In this document: positions 30,360-39,156 of the stretch, piece by piece | How the letters are laid out: each line of letters opens with the position of its first letter | Numbering within the stretch: the first letter of the stretch is position 1 | NCBI RefSeq assembly: GCF_017874595.1 | Contig: NZ_JAGILA010000002.1 | Coordinates: 1,279,970-1,343,969 of the forward strand | Length of the DNA: 64,000 nucleotides | Source of the DNA: Sinorhizobium kostiense | Lineage (GTDB): Bacteria > Pseudomonadota > Alphaproteobacteria > Rhizobiales > Rhizobiaceae | Reading direction: 5' to 3' | Notes under the pieces: model-generated | Seen by the model: the letters and a program-made list of their open reading frames with translations, nothing else | Told to the model about the DNA's origin: nothing | Databases searched by the model: none | Made by a program: the position numbers and the translations under genes

Positions 30360-30737
30360 TCACAGTTTCCGACCCTGATTGATGATCAGATCGCCGAGTT
30401 TTTCAAGGTAAAGTGCACCCTCGACCGTGCGTTTGATGACGACATTGCGCCTGTCGCCCTCGTCGCGCATGCGGTCGACGAGACCGAGCGCACCCATTGT
30501 GTCGAGGGCTCGGGTGATCACGGGCTTCGACACGCCAAGCGCGGCGGCGAGACCGCGCACCGTGTGGGGCGGCGGCACCAGGTAGATTTCGAGCAGGATC
30601 GCCACCTGCCGCAGCGTCAGATCGCGGCTGTCGACACGAACCTGCTCGAGCGAGACGGCGTGCCAAAGCCCCAGAGCCTGGGAAGGCGTCAGTTCGACCG
30701 GCAACGGAGACTCCTGGGTAGGAACAAGCTGCCACAT
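30360..30737 (-). CDS. MarR-family winged-helix regulator
   Basis: Small regulator of 125 residues. The winged-helix core reads LTLRQVAILLEIYL, TVRGLAAALGVSKPVITRALDTMGALGLVDRMRDEGDRRNVVIKRT, which is the MarR pattern with helix-turn-helix and Asp-Arg wing. The ATG at 30737 gives the family-like protein; the frame is open further upstream. It immediately precedes the NlpC/P60 gene with no gap, so it may control cell-wall hydrolase expression, which is inference from position. Confidence 0.82.
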   Translation of the reverse strand: MWQLVPTQESPLPVELTPSQALGLWHAVSLEQVRVDSRDLTLRQVAILLEIYLVPPPHTVRGLAAALGVSKPVITRALDTMGALGLVDRMRDEGDRRNVVIKRTVEGALYLEKLGDLIINQGRKL

Positions 30738-30806
30738 TAGCGGCCGATCGTTACGCAAGCGTTTCTTTGCGCCGAGATGATGGCCGCCCCTCATCCGCCT
30801 GCCGGC

Positions 30807-30833
30807 ACCTTCTCCCCGCCTGCGGGGAGAAGG
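30807..30833. repeat. CTTCTCCCCGC/GCGGGGAGAAGG palindrome
   Basis: A GC-rich hairpin, CACCTTCTCCCCGC..GCGGGGAGAAGG, is the same family as those at 5090 and 15893. It lies upstream of the MarR gene and downstream of the aminopeptidase gene on the minus strand. Confidence 0.7.
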
Positions 30834-30913
30834 GACAAGCGGCCCCCTTTCAGCCCGGCTGCAGGCGCCCGGCTCAAAAACGCAATCAAGCGGGGGCGGA
30901 AACGGGCGAACGG

Positions 30914-32305
30914 CTAACGCGCCATCCGGCCGATATGGTGATAGAGCGCGCGGATCGCCTGGGCTTCGCCGCCGATCGGCGAATGCGGCCGTTCCGATTG
31001 CGCCCAGCCGAAAATGTCGAAATGCACCCAGCTCTTGGCGTTCCCCATGAAGCGCTTGAGGAACAATGCTGCCGTGATCGAGCCGGCCATGCCGCCCGAC
31101 GGAGCATTCGTCAGATCGGCGATGCGGGTGGAGATATCCTTGTCATAGCCCATGTAGAGCGGCATGCGCCAGAGCGGATCGTCGATCGAGAGGCTCGCCT
31201 CCGTCAGATCGCGCGCGAGCTCTTCGTCGTCGGTAAAGAAAGGCGGCAGGTCGGGCCCGAGCGCGACGCGGGCGGCACCCGTCAGCGTTGCCATGTCGAT
31301 GACGAGATCCGTCGCCTCCTCATCGGCATAGGCGAGCGCATCGGCGAGGATCAGCCGACCCTCGGCATCCGTGTTGTCGATCTGCACCGTCAGACCTTTG
31401 CGACTGCGGTAGATGTCGCCCGGGCGGAAGGCATTGGACGAGATGGAGTTCTCGACGACGGGAACGATCACGCGCAGATCGACCTTCAGTTTCGCGTCCA
31501 TGATCATCAGCGCCAGGCCCATCACGTTCGCGGCACCGCCCATGTCCTTCTTCATGAGCAGCATCGAGGAGGCCGGCTTGATGTCGAGACCGCCGGTGTC
31601 GAAGCAGACGCCCTTGCCGACCAGCGTCACCTTCCTGTGGCCCTTCTTGCCCCAGCGCATTTCGAGAAGCCGCGGTGCTTCGGCACCGGCGCGGCCAACG
31701 GTGTGGACCAGGGGGAAGTTCTGCGTGAGCAAGGCATCGCCGGATATCACCGAAACATCCGCCTTGTAGTGGCTGCCGAGCGCCCGGAAGGCCGCCTCAA
31801 GCGCTTCAGGACCCATGTCGTTCGTTGGGGTGTTGATGAGGTCGCGCGCCAGGAAGACACCCGCCAACTGCCGTTTGACGTCGGTCGCATCGGCGTCGGC
31901 GGGGATCAGCAGCGTCGGCGCTTCGGCCTGGCCCGCCTTGTAGCGCTCAAAACGGTAGGAACCGAGGCCGAAGCCGAGCGCGAGGCGATTGGCGGTGAGC
32001 GGCGCCGTCTCGATGTGCCATTTCGCTGCAGGCAGGGCGCGAGCGAGCTTTCCGGCGAGGAAAGGCGCTTCCGAAGGATTCTTGCCGAGGCCGAACAGTG
32101 CGCCGCCGAGGTGGCCGTCCCTCGAGGGAATGAGCAGCACGGCGCCGGACTCCGCCTTGAACCCCGCCTTTCTCGCCCAGTCGAGCGCGATCGGGTCTAT
32201 CGCCCCCGTTTCGATATGTGCCGGTGTTACTGCAAAGATCGGCAGCGTCTTGCCGTTGCTGGTATTGAACGGCGACGGCCGCTCGATGAACTGGTAGGGA
32301 GCCAT
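30914..32305 (-). CDS. Leucyl aminopeptidase family protein (M17)
   Basis: Cytosolic zinc/manganese aminopeptidase of 463 residues that removes N-terminal residues from peptides. The M17 core is clear: VGKGVCFDTGGLDIKP with the metal-binding Asp and the family Lys, MKKDMGGAANVMG, and the signature NTDAEGRLILADAL with Asp and Glu metal ligands. The N-terminal domain is less conserved. The ATG at 32305 is divergent from tadD. In this position it could digest peptides brought in by YejABEF, but that link is only inferred. Confidence 0.92.
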   Translation of the reverse strand: MAPYQFIERPSPFNTSNGKTLPIFAVTPAHIETGAIDPIALDWARKAGFKAESGAVLLIPSRDGHLGGALFGLGKNPSEAPFLAGKLARALPAAKWHIETAPLTANRLALGFGLGSYRFERYKAGQAEAPTLLIPADADATDVKRQLAGVFLARDLINTPTNDMGPEALEAAFRALGSHYKADVSVISGDALLTQNFPLVHTVGRAGAEAPRLLEMRWGKKGHRKVTLVGKGVCFDTGGLDIKPASSMLLMKKDMGGAANVMGLALMIMDAKLKVDLRVIVPVVENSISSNAFRPGDIYRSRKGLTVQIDNTDAEGRLILADALAYADEEATDLVIDMATLTGAARVALGPDLPPFFTDDEELARDLTEASLSIDDPLWRMPLYMGYDKDISTRIADLTNAPSGGMAGSITAALFLKRFMGNAKSWVHFDIFGWAQSERPHSPIGGEAQAIRALYHHIGRMAR

Positions 32306-32336
32306 GAATGTCCTCGGCTGGTCGGGATTCGCTCTA

Positions 32337-32358
32337 TTAACGCTCTGTTAGGGTTAAC
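32337..32358 (+). promoter_or_regulatory. Candidate CtrA box upstream of tadD
   Basis: TTAA-CGCTCTG-TTAG at 32337-32351 is one base off the CtrA consensus TTAA-N7-TTAA and is followed at once by GGTTAAC. It lies about 75-95 bases before the tadD start, between divergent genes. Assignment depends on the known CtrA control of alphaproteobacterial pili. Confidence 0.4.
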
Positions 32359-32431
32359 AGATTATTGCTGGAGTGAAAGTTGCGCCGTCGTCGTTGGAGT
32401 TCCGGTGCAGGACTGGCTACTGGGGCTTCCA

Positions 32432-33256
32432 ATGATCACGCAAGACACTCCTTCCTCCTGGCGGCAGCGGCTGACGAGCGGCGCCGCCGTCGCGCTCATT
32501 GCACTCTCGTTCGCGGGCTGCGCGGGACAGCAGGGCAAGAAGGAACTGACGACCGGCTCGATCCCGAGGCTTTCGAAGCCGGTACAGTCGATGAACGCAA
32601 CCGAGCTCGCGGCCGCGACGGAGAGCATCGGCCAGACCTATGAGCGCAACCCGAAGGATCGCGAGGCGGGGCTGAACTATGCCAATCTGCTGCGCATGAC
32701 CGGGCGCAACGAGCAGGCGCTGGCGGTCATGCAGCAGGTGGCGATCAATCATCCGACCGATCGCGAGGTTCTCGGCGCCTATGGGAAGGCGCAAGCCGCG
32801 GCAGGACAGTTGGATCAGGCGTTGGCGACGATCCAGCGGGCGCAGACGCCGGACCGCCCCGACTGGAAGCTGAAATCGGCGGAAGGCGCGATCCTGGACC
32901 AGCTTGGCCGTTCGCCCGAAGCGCGCCTGCGGTACAGGGAGGCGCTCGATCTGCAGCCGAACGAACCCTCCGTCCTCTCCAATCTCGGCATGTCCTATCT
33001 GCTTGCCAAGGATCTGCGGACCGCCGAGACCTATCTCCGCTCGGCCGCAGACCAGCCGGGCGCCGACAGCAGCGTGCGACAGAACCTGGCGCTCGCCGTC
33101 GGCCTGCAGGGGAGCTTCCAGGAAGCGGAATCGATCGCCCGCCAGGAACTGACGCCCGAGCAGGCGGAAGCCAACGTCGCCTATCTGCGCTCGATGCTTT
33201 CCCAGAAGGGCGCTTGGCAGCAGCTTGCCAAGGCGGACGAGGGGAACACGAATTAG
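32432..33256 (+). CDS. tadD: Pilus assembly lipoprotein TadD (TPR repeats)
   Basis: Outer-membrane-associated lipoprotein of 274 residues, expected to act as pilotin or assembly factor for the Tad secretin. The N-terminus is a lipoprotein signal, with the lipobox LSFAGC placing the lipidated Cys at about residue 30. Tetratricopeptide repeats follow (GLNYANLLRMTGRNEQALAVM, REVLGAYGKAQAAAGQLDQALATI, SVLSNLGMSYLLAKDLRTAETYL). The ATG at 32432 fits the signal. It is convergent to tadC and completes the pilus locus from the opposite strand. Confidence 0.88.
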   Translation: MITQDTPSSWRQRLTSGAAVALIALSFAGCAGQQGKKELTTGSIPRLSKPVQSMNATELAAATESIGQTYERNPKDREAGLNYANLLRMTGRNEQALAVMQQVAINHPTDREVLGAYGKAQAAAGQLDQALATIQRAQTPDRPDWKLKSAEGAILDQLGRSPEARLRYREALDLQPNEPSVLSNLGMSYLLAKDLRTAETYLRSAADQPGADSSVRQNLALAVGLQGSFQEAESIARQELTPEQAEANVAYLRSMLSQKGAWQQLAKADEGNTN

Positions 33257-33532
33257 GCGGGTTCGATGCAACTGGGTGATCCTCAGGTCAGGCCCAAGGA
33301 AGACGCCTTGGAGAGCATCGCGCCGAGAGTGCATCAGGCCGAATATGCCGCCGCCTCGCCTATCGTTCTATTGATATCTCTCCAGGCTCCGAATAGGTCC
33401 CGCCAATTCGGATATACTTTCTTCGATCAGCGATACGACCTGTCGTGATTTTTCTAGCTGGCCTGCCGATAGCGAAGGCGCCGCGCGAATCGGTTTCCGC
33501 AGAAGCGAGCGTTGCCAGGACTCGCAGACGTC

Positions 33533-34513
33533 CTAGAACTTATCCGCCACCTGGATCCCCGCGGGGCCGAGGATGACGGCGACGAGGACCGGTAGGAAAA
33601 ACAGGATCATCGGTACGGTCAGCTTCGGCGGCAGGGCGGCCGCTTTCTTTTCCGCGGCGGTCATCCGCTGGTCGCGGCTTTCCTGCGCCAGGACACGCAA
33701 GGCCTGGGCGATGGGAGTACCGTAGCGATCGGCCTGTATCAGCGCCTGCATCACCGACTTGACTTCTTCCAGCCCTGTGCGCAGGCCGAGATTTTCGAGC
33801 GCGACGCGCCGGTCCGGCAGGAAGGAGAGCTCCGCCGTCGTCAGCACCAGTTCTTCCGCCAATGGCGGAGATTGGGCGGCGATCTCGTCGGCGACGCGGC
33901 GCATGGCGAGTTCCATCGACACGCCCGATTCGACGCAGATGAGCAACAGGTCCAGCGCATCCGGAAAGGCGCGGCGGATCGAATGCTGGCGTTTCGAGAT
34001 GGCATTGGCGATGAAGATGTTCGGTGCGTAGAATCCGAGATAGCCGAAGCCGATGGCGAAAAGTATCCGGATCATAAACGGCTTCTCGGCGAAGTTCCCG
34101 AGCACGAATATATAAACGATCGCGGCCGTCAGGAACAGGAACGGCAGGCAGAAGCGGGCGAACAGGAAGGTATTGAGGGCGTTCTGCGAGCGGTAGCCCG
34201 CCGTCTTCAGGCGGTTGACCGTATTCTCGTCGACCAGCGCTTTCCTCAGGTTCAGCCGTTCCACCACCTGGCGTACAGAGGTATTCTGTTGGCTCCTGAG
34301 ACTTGCCTTGCCCCCGACCTCGGCACTGAGACGGGCGCGCTCTCGGGCGCGAATCTGCTCGCGTTCGGTCGCGACCGACTTCATACGCTTGGCGAGGTCG
34401 CCGCGCTCGAAAAGCGGAACGGCGAGCGAATAGAAGGTCGCGAGCACGGCCATCGAGACAAGCGCCCCGATGAGGATGTTCGGGTCCGTCAGTGTTTCTA
34501 TCCAACCGTTCAC
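33533..34513 (-). CDS. tadC: Tad pilus inner-membrane protein TadC
   Basis: Type II secretion F-family platform protein of 326 residues. An N-terminal helix is followed by a charged cytoplasmic region, then a helix pair (FCLPFLFLTAAIVYIFVLG), the T2SSF domain (FPDALDLLLICVESGVSMELAMRRV.., ALRVLAQESRDQRMTAAEKKA), and a C-terminal helix (VPMILFFLPVLVAVILG). It would form the motor platform with TadB. The start is 10 bases after the tadB stop. Confidence 0.94.
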   Translation of the reverse strand: MNGWIETLTDPNILIGALVSMAVLATFYSLAVPLFERGDLAKRMKSVATEREQIRARERARLSAEVGGKASLRSQQNTSVRQVVERLNLRKALVDENTVNRLKTAGYRSQNALNTFLFARFCLPFLFLTAAIVYIFVLGNFAEKPFMIRILFAIGFGYLGFYAPNIFIANAISKRQHSIRRAFPDALDLLLICVESGVSMELAMRRVADEIAAQSPPLAEELVLTTAELSFLPDRRVALENLGLRTGLEEVKSVMQALIQADRYGTPIAQALRVLAQESRDQRMTAAEKKAAALPPKLTVPMILFFLPVLVAVILGPAGIQVADKF

Positions 34514-34523
34514 GCCGCGAGCC

Positions 34524-35534
34524 TCAGATATCGAAGTTGATCATGTTGCGCATCACGAAGATGCCTATGCTCATCCACACCGCCGACGCGCCCATGATGA
34601 TGTGGCCGCGTGGGTCGGTGAAAAGGATCATCATGTAATCGGGCGATGTCAGATAGACGAGCAGCGAGACGATGAAGGGCAGCGCGCCGATGATGGCTGC
34701 GGACGCCTTCGCCTCCATCGAGAGGGCGCCGACCTTCGCCTTCATCTTCTTGCGCTCGCGCAGCACCTTGGAAAGATTGCCGAGCGCCTCCGACAGGTTG
34801 CCGCCGGCCTGCGCCTGGATGGCGATGACGATCGAGAAGAAATTCACCTCCGGCAGAGGAACGCTCTGGATCATCCGGGCGCAGGCGTCCGGAACGTTGA
34901 GGCCGACCTGCTGCGACTCGACCACGCGGCGGAATTCCGTCTTGACCGGCTCCTGACCGTCACTGGCGATCAGCCGCAATGCATCGTTGAGCGGCAGACC
35001 GGACTTGATGGAGCGGACCATAACGTCGAGGGCGTTCGGAAATTCGTTCAGAAATTGTTTGCAGCGCCGCTTGATCAGAAAACCGATGATCCAGCGCGGC
35101 AGGCCCGCCGTCGCAATCAGCCCGACCCCCAGGGCGACCCACAGCCCGGCGCCGGCGAGCAGTATCACGATGAAGGCGAAGAGGCCGAAGAGGACGCTGA
35201 AAACATAAAACTGCGTCAGCGAGATCGACAGGTTCGCCTGCACCAGCCGCTTCTTCATTGAGGGAGCGGCATTGGCTGACTTCTCCTGCTGCTTCTTCTC
35301 GAGCTCCTTCAGCGAATCCTGCACGGATTTGCGCCGCTTCGACAATTCGCTGACGCGATCGCGCGCCGCCTTGACATTGGCGCGATCGCTCTCGGAGGCG
35401 CTGACGCGGCGCAAGCGTCCTTCCGCTTTCTTCTCGGTTTCGATCCGGGAATAGAGCACGCCGTAGGCAAGCGCCGCAGCCGCAAGCGCGACGAGGCCAG
35501 CTATTGCCAGAACGGTGATATCCATGCCGAACAT
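34524..35534 (-). CDS. tadB: Tad pilus inner-membrane protein TadB
   Basis: Type II secretion F-family platform protein of 336 residues. The N-terminal helix (ITVLAIAGLVALAAAALAYG) is followed by a highly charged coiled-coil-like stretch (about residues 38-90, Lys/Glu-rich), two helices near 110-150, and the T2SSF domain FPNALDVMVRSIKSGLPLNDALRLI..ALGNLSKVLRERKKMKAKV. A final helix pair ends the protein. It partners TadC and the CpaF ATPase. A 108-base gap separates it from cpaF. Confidence 0.94.
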   Translation of the reverse strand: MFGMDITVLAIAGLVALAAAALAYGVLYSRIETEKKAEGRLRRVSASESDRANVKAARDRVSELSKRRKSVQDSLKELEKKQQEKSANAAPSMKKRLVQANLSISLTQFYVFSVLFGLFAFIVILLAGAGLWVALGVGLIATAGLPRWIIGFLIKRRCKQFLNEFPNALDVMVRSIKSGLPLNDALRLIASDGQEPVKTEFRRVVESQQVGLNVPDACARMIQSVPLPEVNFFSIVIAIQAQAGGNLSEALGNLSKVLRERKKMKAKVGALSMEAKASAAIIGALPFIVSLLVYLTSPDYMMILFTDPRGHIIMGASAVWMSIGIFVMRNMINFDI

Positions 35535-35642
35535 CGGTTGGTCAGTTCCTTCGCTTCAGCGGTCGTGCTCAAAAGCGCGCCACTCGCATTTGTGCTTGCC
35601 GCATTTGCGCGGCGTCAGGTGATTTCAACTGGCTGCAAAATT

Positions 35643-37100
35643 CTAGTTCTTCTCCATCGCATCGAGGGTGGCGGCGAGCCTCTTGTCCTCATTGAAATAG
35701 CGGGCGCGGTCCCAGAAATGCGGCCGGCCGATGCCGGTCGAGACATGGCGGCCGATGATCCGGCCATTGGCATCCTCGCCGTCGATTTCGTAGCGCATCA
35801 GGTCCTGGGTGACGATCACGTCACCCTCCATGCCGGTGACTTCGGTGATGTGGGTGATGCGGCGCGAACCGTCGCGCAGGCGCGATGCCTGAATGATGAC
35901 GTCGACAGATCCGGCGATGATTTCGCGGACGGTCTTGGCCGGCAGCGTATAACCACCCATGGCGATCATCGATTCCATACGGCTCAGGCACTCACGTGGC
36001 GTGTTGGCGTGGATGGTGCCCATCGAGCCGTCGTGGCCGGTGTTCATCGCCTGCAGCAGGTCGAACACTTCCGGTCCGCGCACTTCGCCGACGATGATGC
36101 GTTCCGGCCGCATGCGCAGGCAGTTCTTGATGAGATCGCGCATGGTGATCTCGCCCTCGCCTTCGATGTTCGGCGGGCGCGTTTCCAGACGGACCACATG
36201 CGGCTGCTGGAGTTGCAGTTCCGCCGAGTCCTCGCAGGTGATGATGCGCTCATCGCTATCTATATAGCGCGTCAGGCAGTTGAGCAGCGTCGTCTTACCG
36301 GAGCCCGTGCCGCCCGAAATGACGATGTTGCAACGGACGCGGCCGATGATCTGCAGCAGAACCGAACCTTCGGGGGTGATCGAGCCGAAGCGGACGAGTT
36401 GCTCCAGTGTCAGCTTGTCCTTCTTGAACTTGCGGATCGTCAGCGCCGTGCCGTCGATCGCGAGCGGCGGAGCGATGACGTTGACGCGCGAACCGTCGGG
36501 AAGACGCGCGTCGCAGATCGGGCTCGATTCGTCGACGCGTCGGCCGACCTGGCTGACGATGCGCTGGCAGATCGACAGGAGCTGCGCATTGTCACGGAAG
36601 CGAACATCCGACTCCTCGACCTTGCCGCCGACTTCGATGAAGGTCTGGCCGGCGCCGTTCACCATGATATCGGCAATGTCGTCGCGTGCGAGCAGCGGCT
36701 CGAGCGGGCCATAGCCGAGCACGTCGTTGCAGATGTCGTCGAGCAGTTCCTCCTGCTCGGCGATCGACATGGCGAAATTCTTGATCGTGATGATGTCGTT
36801 GACGATGTCGCGGATTTCCTCGCGCGCGCTTTCATTGTCCAGCTTGGCGAGTTGCGACAGGTCGATCGTGTCGATCAGGGCGGAGAAGACCTGCGACTTG
36901 GTATCGTAATAGTCGTCCGCCCGCGGCGAGCGCCGGCGTGCCGGGGGAGCGGACGGTTGGGGGCGGGGAGCAGGAGCTGCGGGCTCGCTCAGAACCGGCG
37001 CGCCAGGATGCTCCATCACCGCCGCCGGCATCGCCGGCGGGACCGCGGCAATCTTTGCGCCCGCCCTTCCAAAGCCTTCATTTCCGCGTTTGCCAAACAT
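35643..37100 (-). CDS. cpaF: Tad pilus ATPase CpaF/TadA
   Basis: Secretion ATPase of 485 residues that powers Flp pilus assembly. After a Pro/Ala-rich N-terminus (about 70 residues), the VirB11-like domain shows Walker [15 protein letters not shown], the Asp box [13 protein letters not shown], the Walker B region [19 protein letters not shown] and the His box [18 protein letters not shown]. It acts on the cytoplasmic face of the TadB/TadC platform. It is 46 bases after cpaE. Confidence 0.97.
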   Translation of the reverse strand: MFGKRGNEGFGRAGAKIAAVPPAMPAAVMEHPGAPVLSEPAAPAPRPQPSAPPARRRSPRADDYYDTKSQVFSALIDTIDLSQLAKLDNESAREEIRDIVNDIITIKNFAMSIAEQEELLDDICNDVLGYGPLEPLLARDDIADIMVNGAGQTFIEVGGKVEESDVRFRDNAQLLSICQRIVSQVGRRVDESSPICDARLPDGSRVNVIAPPLAIDGTALTIRKFKKDKLTLEQLVRFGSITPEGSVLLQIIGRVRCNIVISGGTGSGKTTLLNCLTRYIDSDERIITCEDSAELQLQQPHVVRLETRPPNIEGEGEITMRDLIKNCLRMRPERIIVGEVRGPEVFDLLQAMNTGHDGSMGTIHANTPRECLSRMESMIAMGGYTLPAKTVREIIAGSVDVIIQASRLRDGSRRITHITEVTGMEGDVIVTQDLMRYEIDGEDANGRIIGRHVSTGIGRPHFWDRARYFNEDKRLAATLDAMEKN

Positions 37101-37146
37101 CAGTCCGATCCGCTTGTTCTATCGATCCTTCTAAGGGACACGATGG

Positions 37147-38427
37147 CTATTTCCGCCCGAGCTTCGCCAGCACCTTCTGGAGACCGGCCTTGCGCGCCTT
37201 CTTGACCGTCGCGCGCCCGGTCAGAAGATGGGCGAGCTGCGAAAAGGTTTCCGCGGCGGGCGATTTCCTGTCGATCTCGGCGATCATCCGTCCGCTGTTT
37301 GAAGCGTTGCCAAAGATCACGGCGTCGAACTGGATGATGGCGGCAGCCTCGATTTCCAGCGATTCGCAGAACTCGTTCGGGGCGATCTCCGGCCGCTTGG
37401 GCATGCCGACCTGGTTGAGGACGAGGTGAGGCGCCCTGTCGTTCGGGCGAAGCTTCTTCAACGCATCGAGCAGGTTCTTCGCATTCCTGAGATTGGCAAG
37501 GTCCGGAACCGCAGTAATCACCACCTCGTCTGCTTCGGACAGCACCGAGCGGGTCCAGTCCGACCAGGCATGCGGCACGTCAAGCACCGAGACCGGCGCG
37601 CTGCGCTGGAGGATTTCGAGGATCGGCTGAAAAGCGCCCGCTTCGAAATCGTAAGCACGATCTAACATCGACGGCGCAGAGAGCATCGACAGGTGCTCGG
37701 AACATTTGGTCAGGAGGCGGTCGAGATAGACCTCGTCCAGCCGATCCGGGGAGGAAACGGCCTCGGCGATGCCCTGCGCCGGATCCTGGTCGAAATCGAT
37801 ATTGGCGGTGCCGTAGGGCAGGTCGAGATCGGCGAGGATGGTTTCCGTCGAAAAGAGATTGGAAATGCCCCAGGCGCAATTATGCGCGATGACCGACGAT
37901 CCGCAGCCGCCCTTGGCGCCGATGAAGGCCAGGCTCCGTCCGAGCGGTTCGGCCTCCGGATCGACGAAGATCGCCGAGACCGCCGCCAGTATGTCCGCCA
38001 TTCCGACCGGGGCCACCATGTACTCGGAAATGCCGTTGCGGATGAGCTCGCGATAGAGTGCGATGTCGTTGTGGCGGCCGATAATGACGACTTTGGTACT
38101 CGGGTCGCAGACTTCCGCCAGCGGCGCCAGTTCCGCAAGCAAGGCTGTCGGTTCGGTCGCGGTTTCAAGGATGATCAGGTTGGGGGTGGACACGCTTGCG
38201 AACATGTTGGCGGCCGCTGCGACGCTGCCGCCGGTAATGCGCAGGCTGACCTTCGCCATGCGGCGGTCCTGGCCGCAGCGCTCCATGAGGCGCTGCATCG
38301 CGTCCGTCTCGCAGAAGGCATGAATCGAGATGCGGGGCAAGGGCCGAAGCTGGTCGAGATCGCCGGGGCGCGCGTCCGCGGAATTGTTGCCTCCGCCGTT
38401 GTCGATGCTGTATTCGATCGCATTCAT
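37147..38427 (-). CDS. cpaE: Pilus localisation ATPase CpaE/TadZ
   Basis: Cytoplasmic protein of 426 residues that places the Tad machine at a pole. The N-terminal 150 residues resemble a response-regulator receiver fold (IILETATEPTALLAELAPLAEVCDP, VVIIGRHNDIALYRELI), and the C-terminal domain is a ParA/MinD-like ATPase. Its Walker A is the deviant FIGAKGGCGSSVIAHN, with Ser where the usual Lys-Thr stands, as is common in CpaE. It lies between cpaD and cpaF in the operon. Confidence 0.94.
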   Translation of the reverse strand: MNAIEYSIDNGGGNNSADARPGDLDQLRPLPRISIHAFCETDAMQRLMERCGQDRRMAKVSLRITGGSVAAAANMFASVSTPNLIILETATEPTALLAELAPLAEVCDPSTKVVIIGRHNDIALYRELIRNGISEYMVAPVGMADILAAVSAIFVDPEAEPLGRSLAFIGAKGGCGSSVIAHNCAWGISNLFSTETILADLDLPYGTANIDFDQDPAQGIAEAVSSPDRLDEVYLDRLLTKCSEHLSMLSAPSMLDRAYDFEAGAFQPILEILQRSAPVSVLDVPHAWSDWTRSVLSEADEVVITAVPDLANLRNAKNLLDALKKLRPNDRAPHLVLNQVGMPKRPEIAPNEFCESLEIEAAAIIQFDAVIFGNASNSGRMIAEIDRKSPAAETFSQLAHLLTGRATVKKARKAGLQKVLAKLGRK

Positions 38428-38460
38428 CTCTTTTCCCCAAAACGCTGCCGTGCCGCTGCT

Positions 38461-39105
38461 CTAGTTCTCACGCCAGGCCTCGATCACCTCCGCGCGCTGC
38501 GCCGCGTCGATCGGAGACATCTCTCGAGGACCGAGGAGATCCGTCGGGTTGGCAATCTGCGCGGCGAGATTGGACTGCGTCGCGCAGCCGAAATTGTGAT
38601 AGTTGCGGTTCTCCAGCGTGTTCAGCGTCAGGTCCTCCGGCCACTCGCCGCAAGGCCCGGTCTGCGCGGTTATCGCGACATAGCTCAGCCGGATAGGGGC
38701 GGCATCGCCAGTGGCGCCCGCTTCGTAAGCCGTTTCGATCATTCGGTTCGCCGGAACGCCGCCTGCCGCCAGGATGCCCCGTATCTCCTTGCGGACGATA
38801 TGGGCGGCATGGCTGTTGGCCGACCCGCGCGGCAGCATGATCTGGACGACGCCGCTCGCCGAATGGCGGTATTCGGTGGCAAAGCCGCGAATGACGTCGC
38901 GCGTGCCTTGGGTCAGCCGCCTGTCGCCGGAAGCGACCGGGATGTCGATGGCGCGCTCAGCCTCGGCAAGGACGATCGGGTGACGGGTGCGGTAATCGTC
39001 CGGTATCGCTCCGGTCGCCTGATTGTCCCTGGTGCCGCAGCTTGCAAGCAGGCCGCCAACAAGCGCCAGGGTGGCCAGGCGCGCCGCGTTACGGGTCAGG
39101 GACAT
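38461..39105 (-). CDS. cpaD: Pilus assembly lipoprotein CpaD
   Basis: Lipoprotein of 214 residues with a signal peptide and lipobox (LALVGGLLASC) near residue 22. The mature part follows the CpaD family: YRTRHPIVLAEAERAIDIPVA, GVVQIMLPRGSAN, IRLSYVAITAQTGPCGEWPEDL, NYHNFGCATQSNLAAQIANP. It associates with the CpaC secretin at the outer membrane. The ATG at 39105 has AAAGG about 10 bases upstream; a longer form from 39147 would place extra charge before the signal. Confidence 0.92.
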   Translation of the reverse strand: MSLTRNAARLATLALVGGLLASCGTRDNQATGAIPDDYRTRHPIVLAEAERAIDIPVASGDRRLTQGTRDVIRGFATEYRHSASGVVQIMLPRGSANSHAAHIVRKEIRGILAAGGVPANRMIETAYEAGATGDAAPIRLSYVAITAQTGPCGEWPEDLTLNTLENRNYHNFGCATQSNLAAQIANPTDLLGPREMSPIDAAQRAEVIEAWREN

Positions 39106-39156
39106 GAGCGTCCGCCTTTCAATCTCTGCTGCGTTTCGGTTTCTCATGAGCCCGAC

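Noticed and set aside
30767..32431. Long N-terminal extension of TadD
   Set aside because: The extension is antisense to the aminopeptidase gene; the lipoprotein signal begins at 32432.
35538..37205. 555-codon plus-strand frame opposite cpaF
   Set aside because: Antisense shadow; the minus strand has all CpaF ATPase motifs.
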